This document shows, in pieces, positions 8,730 to 18,012 of a stretch of DNA of 64,000 nucleotides. The translations under genes and the position numbers were made by a program. Under the pieces are notes generated by a model. The model did no database searches, was not told the origin of the DNA, and saw only the letters and a program-made list of their open reading frames with translations. This DNA is from CBFFRJ01 sp963530515. Its GTDB lineage: Bacteria > Pseudomonadota > Gammaproteobacteria > Enterobacterales > Enterobacteriaceae. The stretch's first letter is position 1. Each line of letters opens with the position of its first letter. Location: the NCBI GenBank assembly GCA_963530515.1, contig CAUSEC010000007.1, forward strand, positions 109,932 to 173,931, written 5' to 3'.

Positions 8730-10661
8730 TCAGAACGTCGTCCAGCCATCATCATTACTCTCGGGTGCTTTCGCACGAGGTGGTGTTTTCAGGTTTGGGC
8801 GAACCAGCGGCGGCGTGGCGGAAGCCTGAACCGCCCCGGCTTCCAGACGGAACGTTGCCACCAGTTGTTCCAGCAAGCGGGCCTGCTCTTCCAGTGACCC
8901 TGCGGCCGTCGAGGATTCGCTCACCAGCGACGCATTCTGCTGGGTGGTGCTATCAAGCTCGCTTACCGCGCGCGCAATCTGCTCAATACCGCGGCTCTGC
9001 TCTTCAGACGCCGAGGAAATCTCACCCATAATGTCGTTCACGCGGGTGACCGACTGAACCACTTCATCCATGGTCGCCCCGGCTTTCACCACAAGGTCGC
9101 TGCCTTTGGTGATGCGCGAGACGGATTCACTGATCAAGTGCTCAATGTCTTTTGCTGCCTGGGAACTGCGCTGCGAGAGGTTACGCACTTCGCTGGCAAC
9201 CACCGCAAAACCGCGTCCCTGCTCACCGGCACGGGCGGCTTCCACCGCGGCGTTCAACGCCAGAATATTGGTCTGGAAGGCAATGCTGTTGATAACCGCT
9301 GTGATATCAGCAATTTTGCTTGAGCTGGTGTTGATGTCGTTCATGGTGTTGACCACTTCACGCATCACCTGGCCGCCTTCGCTTGCCGTGGTCGATGCCT
9401 GCGCCGCAAGACGGCTGGCGTTACGGGCGTTATCGGCGTTGTTTTTCACCGTGGCCGTTAGCTCTTCCATACTCGCTGCGGTTTCGACAACGGCGGCGGC
9501 CTGCTGCTCGGTGCGGGAAGACAAATCGGTATTACCTTCCGCGATTTCCGTTGCCGCACGAGAAACCTGCGACACGCTGTTACGGACTTCGAAAATCATC
9601 TCGCGCAGTTTGCTGTTCATGCGCCCCATCGCACCGGTCAGTTTGCCCAGCTCATCCTGGCTATGCGCCGTGATCTGCGAGCTGAGGTCACCGCTGGCAA
9701 TACGCTCAGCCAGCGCCAGGTTGTGCACCACCGGGCGCGTAATCTGGCGGATGATCCACCAGGATACCAGCACACCGATCAGAATCGCAATCAGGCCGAT
9801 AATGGCAGCGATAGTGCTGGAGGTGTTCGCCAGTGCATCGTTGTGCGCTTTCACCAGCCCCAACAGCTGCTTGATATCGGCGCTGCTTTCATCACCGCCG
9901 ACTTTCACTTTGTCTTCAGCGACTTTCAGGCCCTGCACGGCGGCATAGTAGTTCACACTGAGATCGTAGTATTTGCTGGTATCGGCCCACAGCGCGTTGA
10001 GCGGAGACTGAATCTCACCCGGCAACTGTGAAGACAACGCCTCAACGGCAGACTTTGTTTCTTTGAAACGCGAGTCCAGCACGTCGCGCGCGTCTTTAGT
10101 TGGGCTAAAGCGCAGCACCAGCGCGGCGTCACGCACGCTGCCAATATTGATCAACTGGTCGAAGATTTGCCCGGAAACGCTGCTGTCCGCAACGGGTGTG
10201 CGAATGAGTGTGGTAAAGCGGGCTTTTTGATCCTGGCCTGCCAGTGCGTCCAGGGAGGTACGCACTGCATTCAACGCGTTGGTGGCCTGCAACATCTCAT
10301 CGACGCTGGTCTGGAATTTGCCCAGATGGCCATTCAGCGCGTTGAGATAGCCCTTCTCTTTCTCAGTCCAGCTCAACTCTTGCGCGCTGGCGGTTAACTC
10401 CGAGGCGTGTTTCACAAAGCCAGACATCAGTGGGCCGGCTTTATCATCGCCATAGAGGTACTTAAGACGGTTAATTTTGGCCTGGAAGACCTCAATATTG
10501 ACGTTGTAGATCAGGTTAGTCTTTTCGTAGACGTCGCGGATTTCTTTAAATCGTAGCACGCTCAAAACAGTAGCAATGGCGACCAGAAACAGGACAACGC
10601 CAAACCCTACCGACAATTTTTTGCTGATATTTATATTGCTCAACCCTTGGCTGAAAGACAT
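8730..10661 (-). CDS. Methyl-accepting chemotaxis protein with large helical sensor domain
   Basis: A 643-residue chemoreceptor. TM1 is at about 16-37 and TM2 at 283-304, enclosing a periplasmic region of about 245 residues. That is longer than a four-helix Tar/Tsr sensor and compatible with a helical bimodular (HBM) ligand-binding domain. A HAMP segment follows, then the cytoplasmic hairpin with the conserved tip sequence (EQGRGFAVVASEVR). The protein ends GWTTF, resembling the NWETF pentapeptide that tethers CheR and CheB in high-abundance receptors. AAGGAG precedes the ATG. A FliA-type promoter lies upstream. The ligand is unknown; HBM receptors in other bacteria sense TCA acids. Confidence 0.95.
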   Translation of the reverse strand: MSFSQGLSNINISKKLSVGFGVVLFLVAIATVLSVLRFKEIRDVYEKTNLIYNVNIEVFQAKINRLKYLYGDDKAGPLMSGFVKHASELTASAQELSWTEKEKGYLNALNGHLGKFQTSVDEMLQATNALNAVRTSLDALAGQDQKARFTTLIRTPVADSSVSGQIFDQLINIGSVRDAALVLRFSPTKDARDVLDSRFKETKSAVEALSSQLPGEIQSPLNALWADTSKYYDLSVNYYAAVQGLKVAEDKVKVGGDESSADIKQLLGLVKAHNDALANTSSTIAAIIGLIAILIGVLVSWWIIRQITRPVVHNLALAERIASGDLSSQITAHSQDELGKLTGAMGRMNSKLREMIFEVRNSVSQVSRAATEIAEGNTDLSSRTEQQAAAVVETAASMEELTATVKNNADNARNASRLAAQASTTASEGGQVMREVVNTMNDINTSSSKIADITAVINSIAFQTNILALNAAVEAARAGEQGRGFAVVASEVRNLSQRSSQAAKDIEHLISESVSRITKGSDLVVKAGATMDEVVQSVTRVNDIMGEISSASEEQSRGIEQIARAVSELDSTTQQNASLVSESSTAAGSLEEQARLLEQLVATFRLEAGAVQASATPPLVRPNLKTPPRAKAPESNDDGWTTF

Positions 10662-10714
10662 CCGAAACTCCTTGCTTCACATCAATGTTAGCGCCTGACT
10701 AGCGCACTATTGAT

Positions 10715-10741
10715 TTATCGGCATCAAGTATTGAATGTTCA
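10715..10741 (-). promoter_or_regulatory. Sigma-28 (FliA) promoter for the chemoreceptor
   Basis: On the minus strand TGAACATT, 11 bases, then GCCGATAA. The -10 is a perfect match to the flagellar consensus (TAAAGTTT-N11-GCCGATAA) with the exact 11-bp spacer. It lies 54 bp upstream of the start codon. Confidence 0.8.
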
Positions 10742-10862
10742 GGGCGGAGGAACATTTTGTGACAAAAACGTGAGGTCGATGCTCCTCTATGACAAATTCT
10801 CAGTGAGGAGCATGATTGTGATCGTGAAATTTTATTGCATTGTTTCGTGCGCTGATTATCTG

Positions 10863-11519
10863 TCAGCTATAAAACTGCTTACGCAGAATGATAGCGCCAT
10901 CATCAATCGCTCTCCACAACGCCCTCTCACAGGCGGCTCCGTCACCTTTTTCCAGCGCGGCTAATAAATCACCGTAATCATGTCCCCGGGTTAACTCATG
11001 GGATGAAGGATAAAGATAATTAAAGCATGGGCCAATACGAACCCATAATTGTTCAATTAATGCGGTTAATGTTGGCATGCCCGCATAATGATATACCGCG
11101 AAGCGAAATACGCGATTGGTTTGTAAAGAGAGTTCGGTATTCCCGCTTTTTACCGCTTCATGGAAAGTATCCGCGAGGCTGCGTAATTCATGGAGTATTG
11201 CCGGCGTCATATTTTGACTCGCTGCACGTACCGCCATTCCTTCCAGATTTTTTCGAATATGATTAATTTCGCTGTAGCGTTCGAGATTTACTTCAGGCAC
11301 TAAAAAAGCCTGCGCAGGGGTTGCATGAAGTGCTCCCGCAGAAACAAGACGCAGTAATGCTTCCCGAACTGGCGTAATACTGGTGCCAAGTTGATCGGCA
11401 ATTTCTTTCGTAATGAGTCGTGCGCCAGGTTTTAACGCACCAATAATAAGCGCACTTTTCAGACTTGCCTCTACCTGCATAGTAAGGCTCGTACGTTGCG
11501 CTTTTTCCAAATCAAGCAT
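10863..11519 (-). CDS. mcbR: McbR (YncC), GntR/FadR-family regulator
   Basis: A 218-residue GntR-type regulator with an N-terminal winged helix-turn-helix (about 12-75, including GARLITKEIADQLG and SITPVREALLRLVS) and a C-terminal all-helical FCD ligand domain. It matches E. coli McbR (221 aa) along its length. In E. coli McbR represses the colanic-acid-inducing periplasmic gene mcbA (ybiM) and affects biofilm and mucoidy. Neighbour curA is a shared synteny mark. The C-terminal half is more diverged than the DNA-binding half. Confidence 0.9.
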   Translation of the reverse strand: MLDLEKAQRTSLTMQVEASLKSALIIGALKPGARLITKEIADQLGTSITPVREALLRLVSAGALHATPAQAFLVPEVNLERYSEINHIRKNLEGMAVRAASQNMTPAILHELRSLADTFHEAVKSGNTELSLQTNRVFRFAVYHYAGMPTLTALIEQLWVRIGPCFNYLYPSSHELTRGHDYGDLLAALEKGDGAACERALWRAIDDGAIILRKQFYS

Positions 11520-11756
11520 GAGAGTATCCCGTGTAAATTCTTATTAATTATCAGCCTGGTAGCGTGTCGGTAATCATAGTGGTCCTAGGATATGTTATGG
11601 AAAAGCATGCCTGGTATTGGATTGTCACGTAAATGTTAGAACAATTTGTTATTTATTATGCACAACTACCAGGAACCGTGCCGTAAGATCATCGATTCCT
11701 TATGCATGTTTAATTAAAGCTGTTTTTAAAAATTTTGCACGAAATATACGAAATAT

Positions 11757-11778
11757 GATGACGGTTTTCACCGTCATC
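11757..11778 (-). terminator. Hairpin downstream of curA
   Basis: GATGACGG / CCGTCATC inverted repeat with a 6-base loop, beginning 7 bp past the curA stop codon. The following minus-strand bases are AT-rich but lack a long T run, so a moderate terminator. Confidence 0.6.
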
Positions 11779-11784
11779 TTCATT

Positions 11785-12822
11785 TTAGTCTTCAGAACCA
11801 ATCTGAATCACGACTTTACCAAAGTTTTTACCTGCCAGCATCCCAATAAATGATTCAGGGGCGCTTTCCAGTTCCTGGGTAATCTGTTCGCGATATTGGA
11901 TCTTACCGTCCGCAATCCATTGCGTCATATCCCGCTGGAATTCGTCAATACGGTGACCATAATCCTGGCTGATAATAAAGCCCTGCAAACGTATGCGCTT
12001 TTTCAATAAGGTCGCCATTAATAATGGAACCCGGTCAGGACCAGCCGGTAATTCGGTTGCATTATAACCGCTGACCAACCCACATAATGGAATTCGCGCG
12101 GAAGTATTCAATAACGGCAGGACCGCATCAAATACTGCGCCCCCAACGTTTTCGAAATAAACATCAATGCCTTTTGGGCACGCGTCGGCCAGTTGTGCGG
12201 CAAAATCGTCTGCACGGTGGTCAAGACAGGCGTCAAAACCCAACACCTCAACCGCATGGCGGCATTTCTCAGCGCCACCGGCAACGCCCACCACCCGACA
12301 GCCTTTGAGCTTACCAATCTGCCCGACGGTTGCGCCAACAGGCCCTGTCGCCGCGGCAACCACGAGGGTCTCCCCCGCTTTCGGCTGACCGATATCCAGC
12401 AAACCCATATAGGCCGTAAAGCCCGGCATACCCAAAATACCCAGCGCCCAGGACGGGTGCTGGGGGTTATTGCCCAGCTTCACCAGCCCGTCGCCGTTAG
12501 AAATATCGTAGTCCTGCCAGCCGCTGTAACCCAGAACCCAGTCCCCTTCCTGATAATCCGCATGACGGGAGTGCACAACACGGCTGACCGTGCCGCCGCA
12601 CATCACTTCACCAATGGCCACGGGCGGAGAATAAGACGGGGCATCACTCATGCGGCCACGCATATAAGGGTCGAGAGAAAGGTAGACGTTACGCAGCAGA
12701 ACCTGACCTTCTTCAGGTGTCGCGACGACGTCCTTTTCCAGCCGAAAATTGCCTGCAACCGGTGCGCCTTTTGGGCGTGATGCCAGTACCCAGCGGCGGT
12801 TATGTTCGCGTTCTTGCTTCAT
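11785..12822 (-). CDS. curA: CurA, NADPH-dependent curcumin reductase
   Basis: A 345-residue medium-chain dehydrogenase/reductase of the prostaglandin/leukotriene reductase type, the same length as E. coli CurA and highly similar. Start set at the ATG at 12822 (MKQEREHNRRWVLASRP) with AGGAG upstream; a longer reading to 12885 has no support. The NADPH-binding Rossmann motif AAATGPVGATVGQIGKLKG is at about residues 150-168. The enzyme reduces enone double bonds, converting curcumin to dihydro- and tetrahydrocurcumin in vitro; the natural substrate is probably other reactive alkenals. It is cytosolic, without zinc. Confidence 0.95.
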   Translation of the reverse strand: MKQEREHNRRWVLASRPKGAPVAGNFRLEKDVVATPEEGQVLLRNVYLSLDPYMRGRMSDAPSYSPPVAIGEVMCGGTVSRVVHSRHADYQEGDWVLGYSGWQDYDISNGDGLVKLGNNPQHPSWALGILGMPGFTAYMGLLDIGQPKAGETLVVAAATGPVGATVGQIGKLKGCRVVGVAGGAEKCRHAVEVLGFDACLDHRADDFAAQLADACPKGIDVYFENVGGAVFDAVLPLLNTSARIPLCGLVSGYNATELPAGPDRVPLLMATLLKKRIRLQGFIISQDYGHRIDEFQRDMTQWIADGKIQYREQITQELESAPESFIGMLAGKNFGKVVIQIGSED

Positions 12823-12950
12823 ACAGCTCTCCTGTGCCAGAGACAGATCTATAGATAATAGGATGTATCCTCCAGATGTGCGCACTATTCGGACTCACGA
12901 ACATTTGGGGGGTGACAGCCTAATCTACTGCACTTAGAGCCTTGTTATCA

Positions 12951-13526
12951 TTACGCGCTAACAGGATTTAGACGCACGATAAGGTAACGACAGACTTCCG
13001 TCGTCTCGTTGATGAAGCGACAGTCGTTGGGCGGCCCAAGCTCAAGGCAATCACCGGTTTTCATTTCATGGCGGGTATCACCTTCAACAAACACCAGTTC
13101 CCCTTCCTGCAGCCAGATGAGTTGCCTTGCGTGAAGATAGGCAGACGCAGGCATCGGGATATCGCTGCCGCCAGGCAGTTCGATTTGCACCAGATCGAGA
13201 GGTAAATCACTGCGTGGTGAGAGATGGCGACGCAGATAGTGGCTTTGCGGATCACGCCAGATGGGCTGGTCGGCAAAGCGCAGCAGTTTACCTTCCTGCA
13301 TTTCCGCGCGGGCAATCAGCGTTGACATGCTGATACCAAACGCGCCGGAAAGACGGGCGAGCAATGTCGCCGTCGGGCTGCTCTCCCCGCGTTCAATTTT
13401 GTGGATCATCGCCCTGGACACCCCGGCCCGCTCGGCCAGATCGCTCAGCGACCAGCCTCTGGATTCACGCTCGACGCGAATTCGCGCACTGATCCGTTGA
13501 TTTATATTGTCTGAGATAGTATTCAT
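12951..13526 (-). CDS. XRE-type regulator with C-terminal cupin
   Basis: A 191-residue regulator. Residues 10-70 form an XRE helix-turn-helix (SLSDLAERAGVSRAMIHKIERGESSPT) and about 105-185 a cupin barrel (HARQLIWLQEGELVFVEG), the architecture of SutR and PuuR-like one-component sensors. It is divergent from mnaT, with a palindrome covering its own start codon. Minus-strand TATAGT lies only 9 bases before the ATG and no Shine-Dalgarno is present, so the mRNA may be leaderless. It is not in the K-12 order at this point, so an accessory gene. Likely targets are mnaT-ydcZ and itself; effector unknown. Confidence 0.88.
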   Translation of the reverse strand: MNTISDNINQRISARIRVERESRGWSLSDLAERAGVSRAMIHKIERGESSPTATLLARLSGAFGISMSTLIARAEMQEGKLLRFADQPIWRDPQSHYLRRHLSPRSDLPLDLVQIELPGGSDIPMPASAYLHARQLIWLQEGELVFVEGDTRHEMKTGDCLELGPPNDCRFINETTEVCRYLIVRLNPVSA

Positions 13527-13539
13527 ATCGTAATACTAT
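13516..13539. promoter_or_regulatory. Operator palindrome ATAGTATT-N8-AATACTAT
   Basis: A perfect 8-bp inverted repeat with an 8-bp spacer, overlapping the XRE regulator start codon and lying 26 bp before mnaT. The position suits autorepression and control of mnaT by the adjacent XRE regulator. Confidence 0.65.
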
Positions 13540-13564
13540 AGTGAACAACCACTGAGGTTCAACC

Positions 13565-14080
13565 ATGAACATTCGTTATGCCTTAAAAGAAGACTGCGCG
13601 GCCATTGCAGAGATCTACAACCATGCTGTGTTGCATACCGCCGCCATCTGGAATGATAAAACAGTTGATGTGGATAACCGCATTGCCTGGTTTGAGGCGC
13701 GTGCGCTGCTGGGTTACCCGGTGCTGGTGAGTGAAGAAAACGGCGTGGTGACCGGCTATGCCTCGTTTGGCGACTGGCGGGCCTTTGACGGTTTTCGCCA
13801 CACGGTCGAGCACTCCGTCTACGTCCACCCTGACTACCAGGGAAAAAAGATTGGCCAGGCCTTAATGGTAAAGCTGATTGAAACCGCCCGCAAAATTGGC
13901 AAACACGTGATGGTTGCCGGAATTGAGTCGCAAAACGCCGCGTCCATTCATCTGCATGAAAAACTGGGCTTTAAACTGACCGCGCAGATGCCGCAGGTGG
14001 GCACCAAATTTGGCCGCTGGCTGGATCTGACCTTCCTGCAATTACAGCTTGATGACCGACAAGACCCGGACGCAATCTGA
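13565..14080 (+). CDS. mnaT: MnaT (YncA), L-amino acid N-acyltransferase
   Basis: A 171-residue GNAT acetyltransferase nearly identical in layout to E. coli MnaT (172 aa). The acetyl-CoA pyrophosphate loop is YVHPDYQGKKIGQAL near residues 87-101. The family acylates free amino groups of L-methionine and its sulfoxide/sulfone analogues and related amino acids, as phosphinothricin acetyltransferase does. GAGG precedes the ATG. The stop codon shares one base with the ydcZ start (TGATG), so the two are co-translated. Confidence 0.95.
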   Translation: MNIRYALKEDCAAIAEIYNHAVLHTAAIWNDKTVDVDNRIAWFEARALLGYPVLVSEENGVVTGYASFGDWRAFDGFRHTVEHSVYVHPDYQGKKIGQALMVKLIETARKIGKHVMVAGIESQNAASIHLHEKLGFKLTAQMPQVGTKFGRWLDLTFLQLQLDDRQDPDAI

Positions 14081-14529
14081 TGAATCAGACCCTGACACTC
14101 TGCTTCCTCGTCGCCGCTGGCGTCGGTCTGGTGCTGCAAAATATGCTGATGGTAAAAATCACCCAGTCGGCCTCCACCATACTTATCGCCATGCTGCTCA
14201 ACTCTCTGGTGGGCATTGTGCTGTTCGTCAGCATCCTTCTGGTGAAGCATGGAACGGCCGGGTTTAGCGAGCTGGCGTCGGCGGTACACTGGTGGACGAT
14301 CATCCCCGGCCTGCTCGGTTCATTCTTCGTTTTTGCGAGCATCAGCGGCTATCAATATGTGGGTGCCGCAACCACCATCGCGGTGCTGGTCGCCAGTCAA
14401 TTAATCGGTGGGCTGGTGATGGACGTGGTGAGAAGTCAGGGTGTGGCGTTAAAAGCGCTGGCAGGGCCGGTGTGTGGTGCGGTTTTACTGGTGATTGGCG
14501 CCTGGCTGGTAGCCAGACGCCAGTTCTGA
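14080..14529 (+). CDS. ydcZ: YdcZ, DMT-type inner-membrane protein
   Basis: A 149-residue membrane protein with five predicted helices, the same length as E. coli YdcZ and highly similar (family DUF606 / YdcZ in the drug-metabolite transporter superfamily). Such half-size proteins are thought to work as dimers. The substrate is unknown; coupling to the amino-acid acetyltransferase MnaT suggests export of an acylated amino acid, an inference only. It ends one base before the convergent ydcY. Confidence 0.92.
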   Translation: MNQTLTLCFLVAAGVGLVLQNMLMVKITQSASTILIAMLLNSLVGIVLFVSILLVKHGTAGFSELASAVHWWTIIPGLLGSFFVFASISGYQYVGAATTIAVLVASQLIGGLVMDVVRSQGVALKALAGPVCGAVLLVIGAWLVARRQF

Positions 14530-14530
14530 A

Positions 14531-14764
14531 CTACAGAATGGTGCCACCTTTGGTGAGCTGCTCGTGGCGGGCTTCAAGCTCTTCCTTATGATGACGCCCC
14601 TTGTGAAAAATGGCCTGGCGCAGACGCTGCTGCTGGGCAAAACGCTCATCCCGGCTCAGTAACTCGTCATTGCTCAACTCCACCAGCAATTCATTCATAT
14701 GGGTAATGACGCTCTCTTCAAGGGTGCTATCCACGCGGGCGACAACTTCATCCAGATGTGACAT
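14531..14764 (-). CDS. ydcY: YdcY, small protein of unknown function
   Basis: A 77-residue hydrophilic, mostly helical protein matching E. coli YdcY in length and sequence; no signal peptide or membrane segment. AGGAG precedes the ATG. It lies 11 bp after the stop of the DppA-type binding protein gene and is convergent with ydcZ. No function is established. Confidence 0.9.
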   Translation of the reverse strand: MSHLDEVVARVDSTLEESVITHMNELLVELSNDELLSRDERFAQQQRLRQAIFHKGRHHKEELEARHEQLTKGGTIL

Positions 14765-14775
14765 GCCAACTCCTG

Positions 14776-16374
14776 TTAATTCAGTTTTGCTTTTGAAAAA
14801 TCACTGCCCATCAAACTGACGCTGTAACCGCTAACATTGCTGCGGGTGGCATAGAAGGTTTTACCGTTAGCGAGTGGGATCCACGGCGCCTGCTGATAGA
14901 AGACTTCCTGTGCCTGGCCATAGAGCGCGGCACGTTTTGCCGGATCGCTGGTCAGTTTGGCCTGTTGTACCGGGCCATCATACGCTTTATCGCACCAGCG
15001 TGCGGCATTAGAGCCACTTTTCACACTGTTACAGCCCAACAGGGTATCGGCAAAGTTATCCGGGTCGCCGTTATCCGACATCCAGCCAAACAGCGCAGTA
15101 TCATGTTCGCCACGACGCATACCGGCCAGATATTCGCCCCACTCGTAAGAGACAATCTTCGCTTTCACACCGACCTTCGCCCAGTCGCTCTGGATCATTT
15201 CTGCAATGCGGCGCGAGTTCGGGTTATACGGACGCTGAACGGGCATCGACCACAGGGTAGTTTCAAAGCCGTTCTCCAGTCCCGCCTGCTTGAGCAGTGC
15301 TTTCGCTTTTTCCGGGGAGTATTCGTAGTCTTTCAAGTCTTTTTTGTAGCCGAGCATATTCGGCGGCAGCGGTGATTTCGCCACGGTCGCAGAGCCCAGG
15401 AACACCGCATCAATAATGGCTTTTTTATCGGTCGCGTAGTTCAGCGCCTGGCGCACAAGGGCATTATCAAATGGTTTCTTCTCGGTGTTAAACGCCAGAT
15501 AACCGACGTTCAGCGCATCGACCGTGTGCAACGTCAGATCTTTGTTGCCTTTAATCTGGTCAAACTGCACCGGGGCCGGTGCCGGGATAATCTGGCATTC
15601 ATTGGTTTGCAGTTTCGCCAGACGGGTTTGCACATCCGGGGTGATAGCAAAAATCAGGTGTTTCGTCGGTACTGCGCCATCCCAGTAATTCGGGTTTGCC
15701 AGGTAGCGAATCTGCGCGTCAGCTTTATATTGCTGCAACACATATGGACCGGTACCAATCGGCCAGTTATCGACGTTTTCAGGCGTGCCCTTTTTCAGCA
15801 TCGCATCCGCATATTCCGCCGACAGAATGGACGCAAAATCCATCCCCCAGTCTGCGAGGAACGCCGCATTCGGCTCACTCAGCACAAACTGAACGTGATA
15901 GTCGTCGACTTTTTTAACGTCCTGAATCAGTTTATCTAACCCAACATCACTGAAGTATTCGTAATTTCCTTTCGAAACATTATGATAAGGGTGGTTCAGA
16001 TCTTTCTGACGCATGACGGAGAAAATAACGTCATCGGCGTTAAAATCACGGGTCGGTTTAAAGAATTTATTGCTGTTAAATTTCACACCCTGGCGCAACG
16101 TAAAGGTGTAGGTTTTGCCATCAGGTGAAATTGTCCAGTCAGTCGCAAGGGAAGGCACCGGCGTATTTTTTACCGGGTCGAAGTTCACCAGGCGGTTATA
16201 AAGCACCTGCGAGCTGGCAACGAATGACGGGCCAGAGCTGGCAATTTGCGGGTTGAAGGACTCAGGAGAAGCTTCGGAGCAGTAAACAATAGTGTCATTG
16301 TTGGCCGCCCAGGTAGCCCCTGCCGGTAATAATGTGCCGAGCGCCAGGGCGAGCAGCGTTTTCCTTGCGATCAT
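14776..16374 (-). CDS. DppA-type peptide ABC transporter substrate-binding protein
   Basis: A 532-residue periplasmic binding protein of SBP family 5, close in length to DppA (535 aa). The ATG at 16374 gives a signal peptide ending ATWAA; mature protein begins with VYCSEASPESFNPQ, the family start. Other DppA-like stretches are FNADDVIFSVMRQ, NWPIGTGPYVL, LQTNECQIIP and MPVQRPYNPN. It probably captures di- or tripeptides or haem. No permease or ATPase genes lie nearby, so it must share a membrane complex such as DppBCDF. A second paralogue, broken by a stop codon, is at 44873-46468. Confidence 0.92.
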   Translation of the reverse strand: MIARKTLLALALGTLLPAGATWAANNDTIVYCSEASPESFNPQIASSGPSFVASSQVLYNRLVNFDPVKNTPVPSLATDWTISPDGKTYTFTLRQGVKFNSNKFFKPTRDFNADDVIFSVMRQKDLNHPYHNVSKGNYEYFSDVGLDKLIQDVKKVDDYHVQFVLSEPNAAFLADWGMDFASILSAEYADAMLKKGTPENVDNWPIGTGPYVLQQYKADAQIRYLANPNYWDGAVPTKHLIFAITPDVQTRLAKLQTNECQIIPAPAPVQFDQIKGNKDLTLHTVDALNVGYLAFNTEKKPFDNALVRQALNYATDKKAIIDAVFLGSATVAKSPLPPNMLGYKKDLKDYEYSPEKAKALLKQAGLENGFETTLWSMPVQRPYNPNSRRIAEMIQSDWAKVGVKAKIVSYEWGEYLAGMRRGEHDTALFGWMSDNGDPDNFADTLLGCNSVKSGSNAARWCDKAYDGPVQQAKLTSDPAKRAALYGQAQEVFYQQAPWIPLANGKTFYATRSNVSGYSVSLMGSDFSKAKLN

Positions 16375-16652
16375 AGTCTGAAACCTTATTTTTATAAGAA
16401 GCATTAATCTCAGCACAGCGGAAGTGAACTGGCAAATAACGATTCACTATCAGGTTATTCTAAACCAGTTGTTTTCGCTGAAATCTTCACCAGAATTAAA
16501 TTTAAAATTCAACTTAAGCACATTACGCGCCGTCAAGAATTCCCTGCGTGACCAATGCGTCGAGAATTCAATGGTTTTGCACTCTCTTCTGCCGTTTGCT
16601 TGTAATGACATTGCGTACAGTAGACGCGTGAAAAAGTCTATGGGATGAAAAC

Positions 16653-18008
16653 GTGGCAAAAACTCTCTTGCGCAGCGGCTGTCTGGATGATTTCCAGGCC
16701 GTTGGTGGTGGCGGTCAGGCCGTCTTTGATTCGGCACTGCAAATTCGTGAAGCCCTGCGTCTGCGTAAGCAGCAGGCACTGGTGGACTGCCTGGCCATTC
16801 CGCAGGTTAATGACGAAGGCGATCGTGTTGACTGGTACTCACCGGTCGAAGGCCGCGTCGTCGCCTGGAAGGCCGCAGAAGAAGACGCGCGTTTTCGTGC
16901 CCTGCGCTACCTCGACAGCACGCTGGATAGCGCGGCAGCGTTAAGTCGCAAATGCATTCAGTCGCCAAAAACGGCGCAGCAGCTGTTTGGCTCCCTGCTG
17001 GAAAAAGCCCTGCAGTTCCCCGGTGAAAACCACGTTTTCCTCGTCGATGGCAAACCCGTCATCACCTTCTGGGGCTTCGTTAACCTCAACGAAAGCGCCC
17101 GTGAAGACGTGCTGGAATGTCTGCGCAAAGAAGATATCCCCGAGCCGATTGTTATTGTTGAGCCGGAGCCCGAACCGGAAGAAGAACCGGCTGCCGTCGT
17201 CAGCTTTAATCATGCGGATGAACCGCTGTTGACCACCGTGCCGCCGGTCAACATGGCGGCGTACGAAGAGCCCGTTGAACCTGTTGCCGAGCCGGAAACA
17301 CCGCCTCCTGCGCAACCAGTACAAGAAACCGCACCGGTTAAACGTCGCCGCTATGGGTTGTGGGCCTTGCCTGTCGCCGCTGCCGTCGCGGTTGCCATTG
17401 CCGCACCGCTCATTCTCAATCAACAAAACAGTGCCCCACAGCCTGCGGCGAAAGTAGAGCAGACGGCCGCCGTTCAGCCTGCCCCGGCACCGGTCGAACT
17501 TCCGAAACCTCAGCCGCCGGTGTTGACCGCCCAGTTGCCATTGCATCAGGCCGAAGTCGTGGCACCAGTGGTGGAAAAGCCTGAGCCGCCCGCGGCCAAA
17601 CCGGTGGTGATTGGCGCTATCCCGAAAGACGCGCTGGTCATGGATGCATTGCAGATCAAAACCGGGTCGACCCGTTTCCTTAACGGCACCTGGCGCGTGA
17701 TGATGGACGTGAAGGATGAAGTGACGGGCAAGGCCCCGACCATTCGCTTCCAGATTCAGAACAATAAAGGTACGGCCCGAATTATTCAGGGGAACAATAT
17801 CTCCTGTCGCGCAGACCTGTTCTCAGGTTTACATGAAACGGGCGTGCTGATGATTAAGAGCCGGAGTACGGCACGTTGCAGCGACGGGACCCGTTACCCG
17901 ATGCCGGAAATCGCCTGCAAAGCGGGTAACAATGATGTCGCGGAGTGCAGCGCACAATTTGATGCCAACACCCCCGTCTCCGTGACGTTCAGAAAAACAG
18001 GTGCCTGA
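16653..18008 (+). CDS. srfA: SrfA, membrane-anchored component of SrfABC
   Basis: A 451-residue protein matching Salmonella SrfA in its N-terminal sequence (MAKTLLRSG). The start is GTG at 16653; an ATG eight bases earlier is in another frame. Layout: a soluble N-terminal domain of about 165 residues, a Pro/Glu-rich linker, one hydrophobic segment at about 232-252 (LWALPVAAAVAVAIAAPLIL) after KRRRYG, a second Pro/Ala-rich linker, and a Cys-containing C-terminal domain (about 320-451). With basic residues before the helix, the C-terminal domain is predicted in the periplasm. In Salmonella srfABC was named from SsrB-regulated factors; the biochemical role is unknown. First gene of a tight three-gene operon. 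Confidence 0.9.
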   Translation: MAKTLLRSGCLDDFQAVGGGGQAVFDSALQIREALRLRKQQALVDCLAIPQVNDEGDRVDWYSPVEGRVVAWKAAEEDARFRALRYLDSTLDSAAALSRKCIQSPKTAQQLFGSLLEKALQFPGENHVFLVDGKPVITFWGFVNLNESAREDVLECLRKEDIPEPIVIVEPEPEPEEEPAAVVSFNHADEPLLTTVPPVNMAAYEEPVEPVAEPETPPPAQPVQETAPVKRRRYGLWALPVAAAVAVAIAAPLILNQQNSAPQPAAKVEQTAAVQPAPAPVELPKPQPPVLTAQLPLHQAEVVAPVVEKPEPPAAKPVVIGAIPKDALVMDALQIKTGSTRFLNGTWRVMMDVKDEVTGKAPTIRFQIQNNKGTARIIQGNNISCRADLFSGLHETGVLMIKSRSTARCSDGTRYPMPEIACKAGNNDVAECSAQFDANTPVSVTFRKTGA

Positions 18009-18012
18009 TTTT

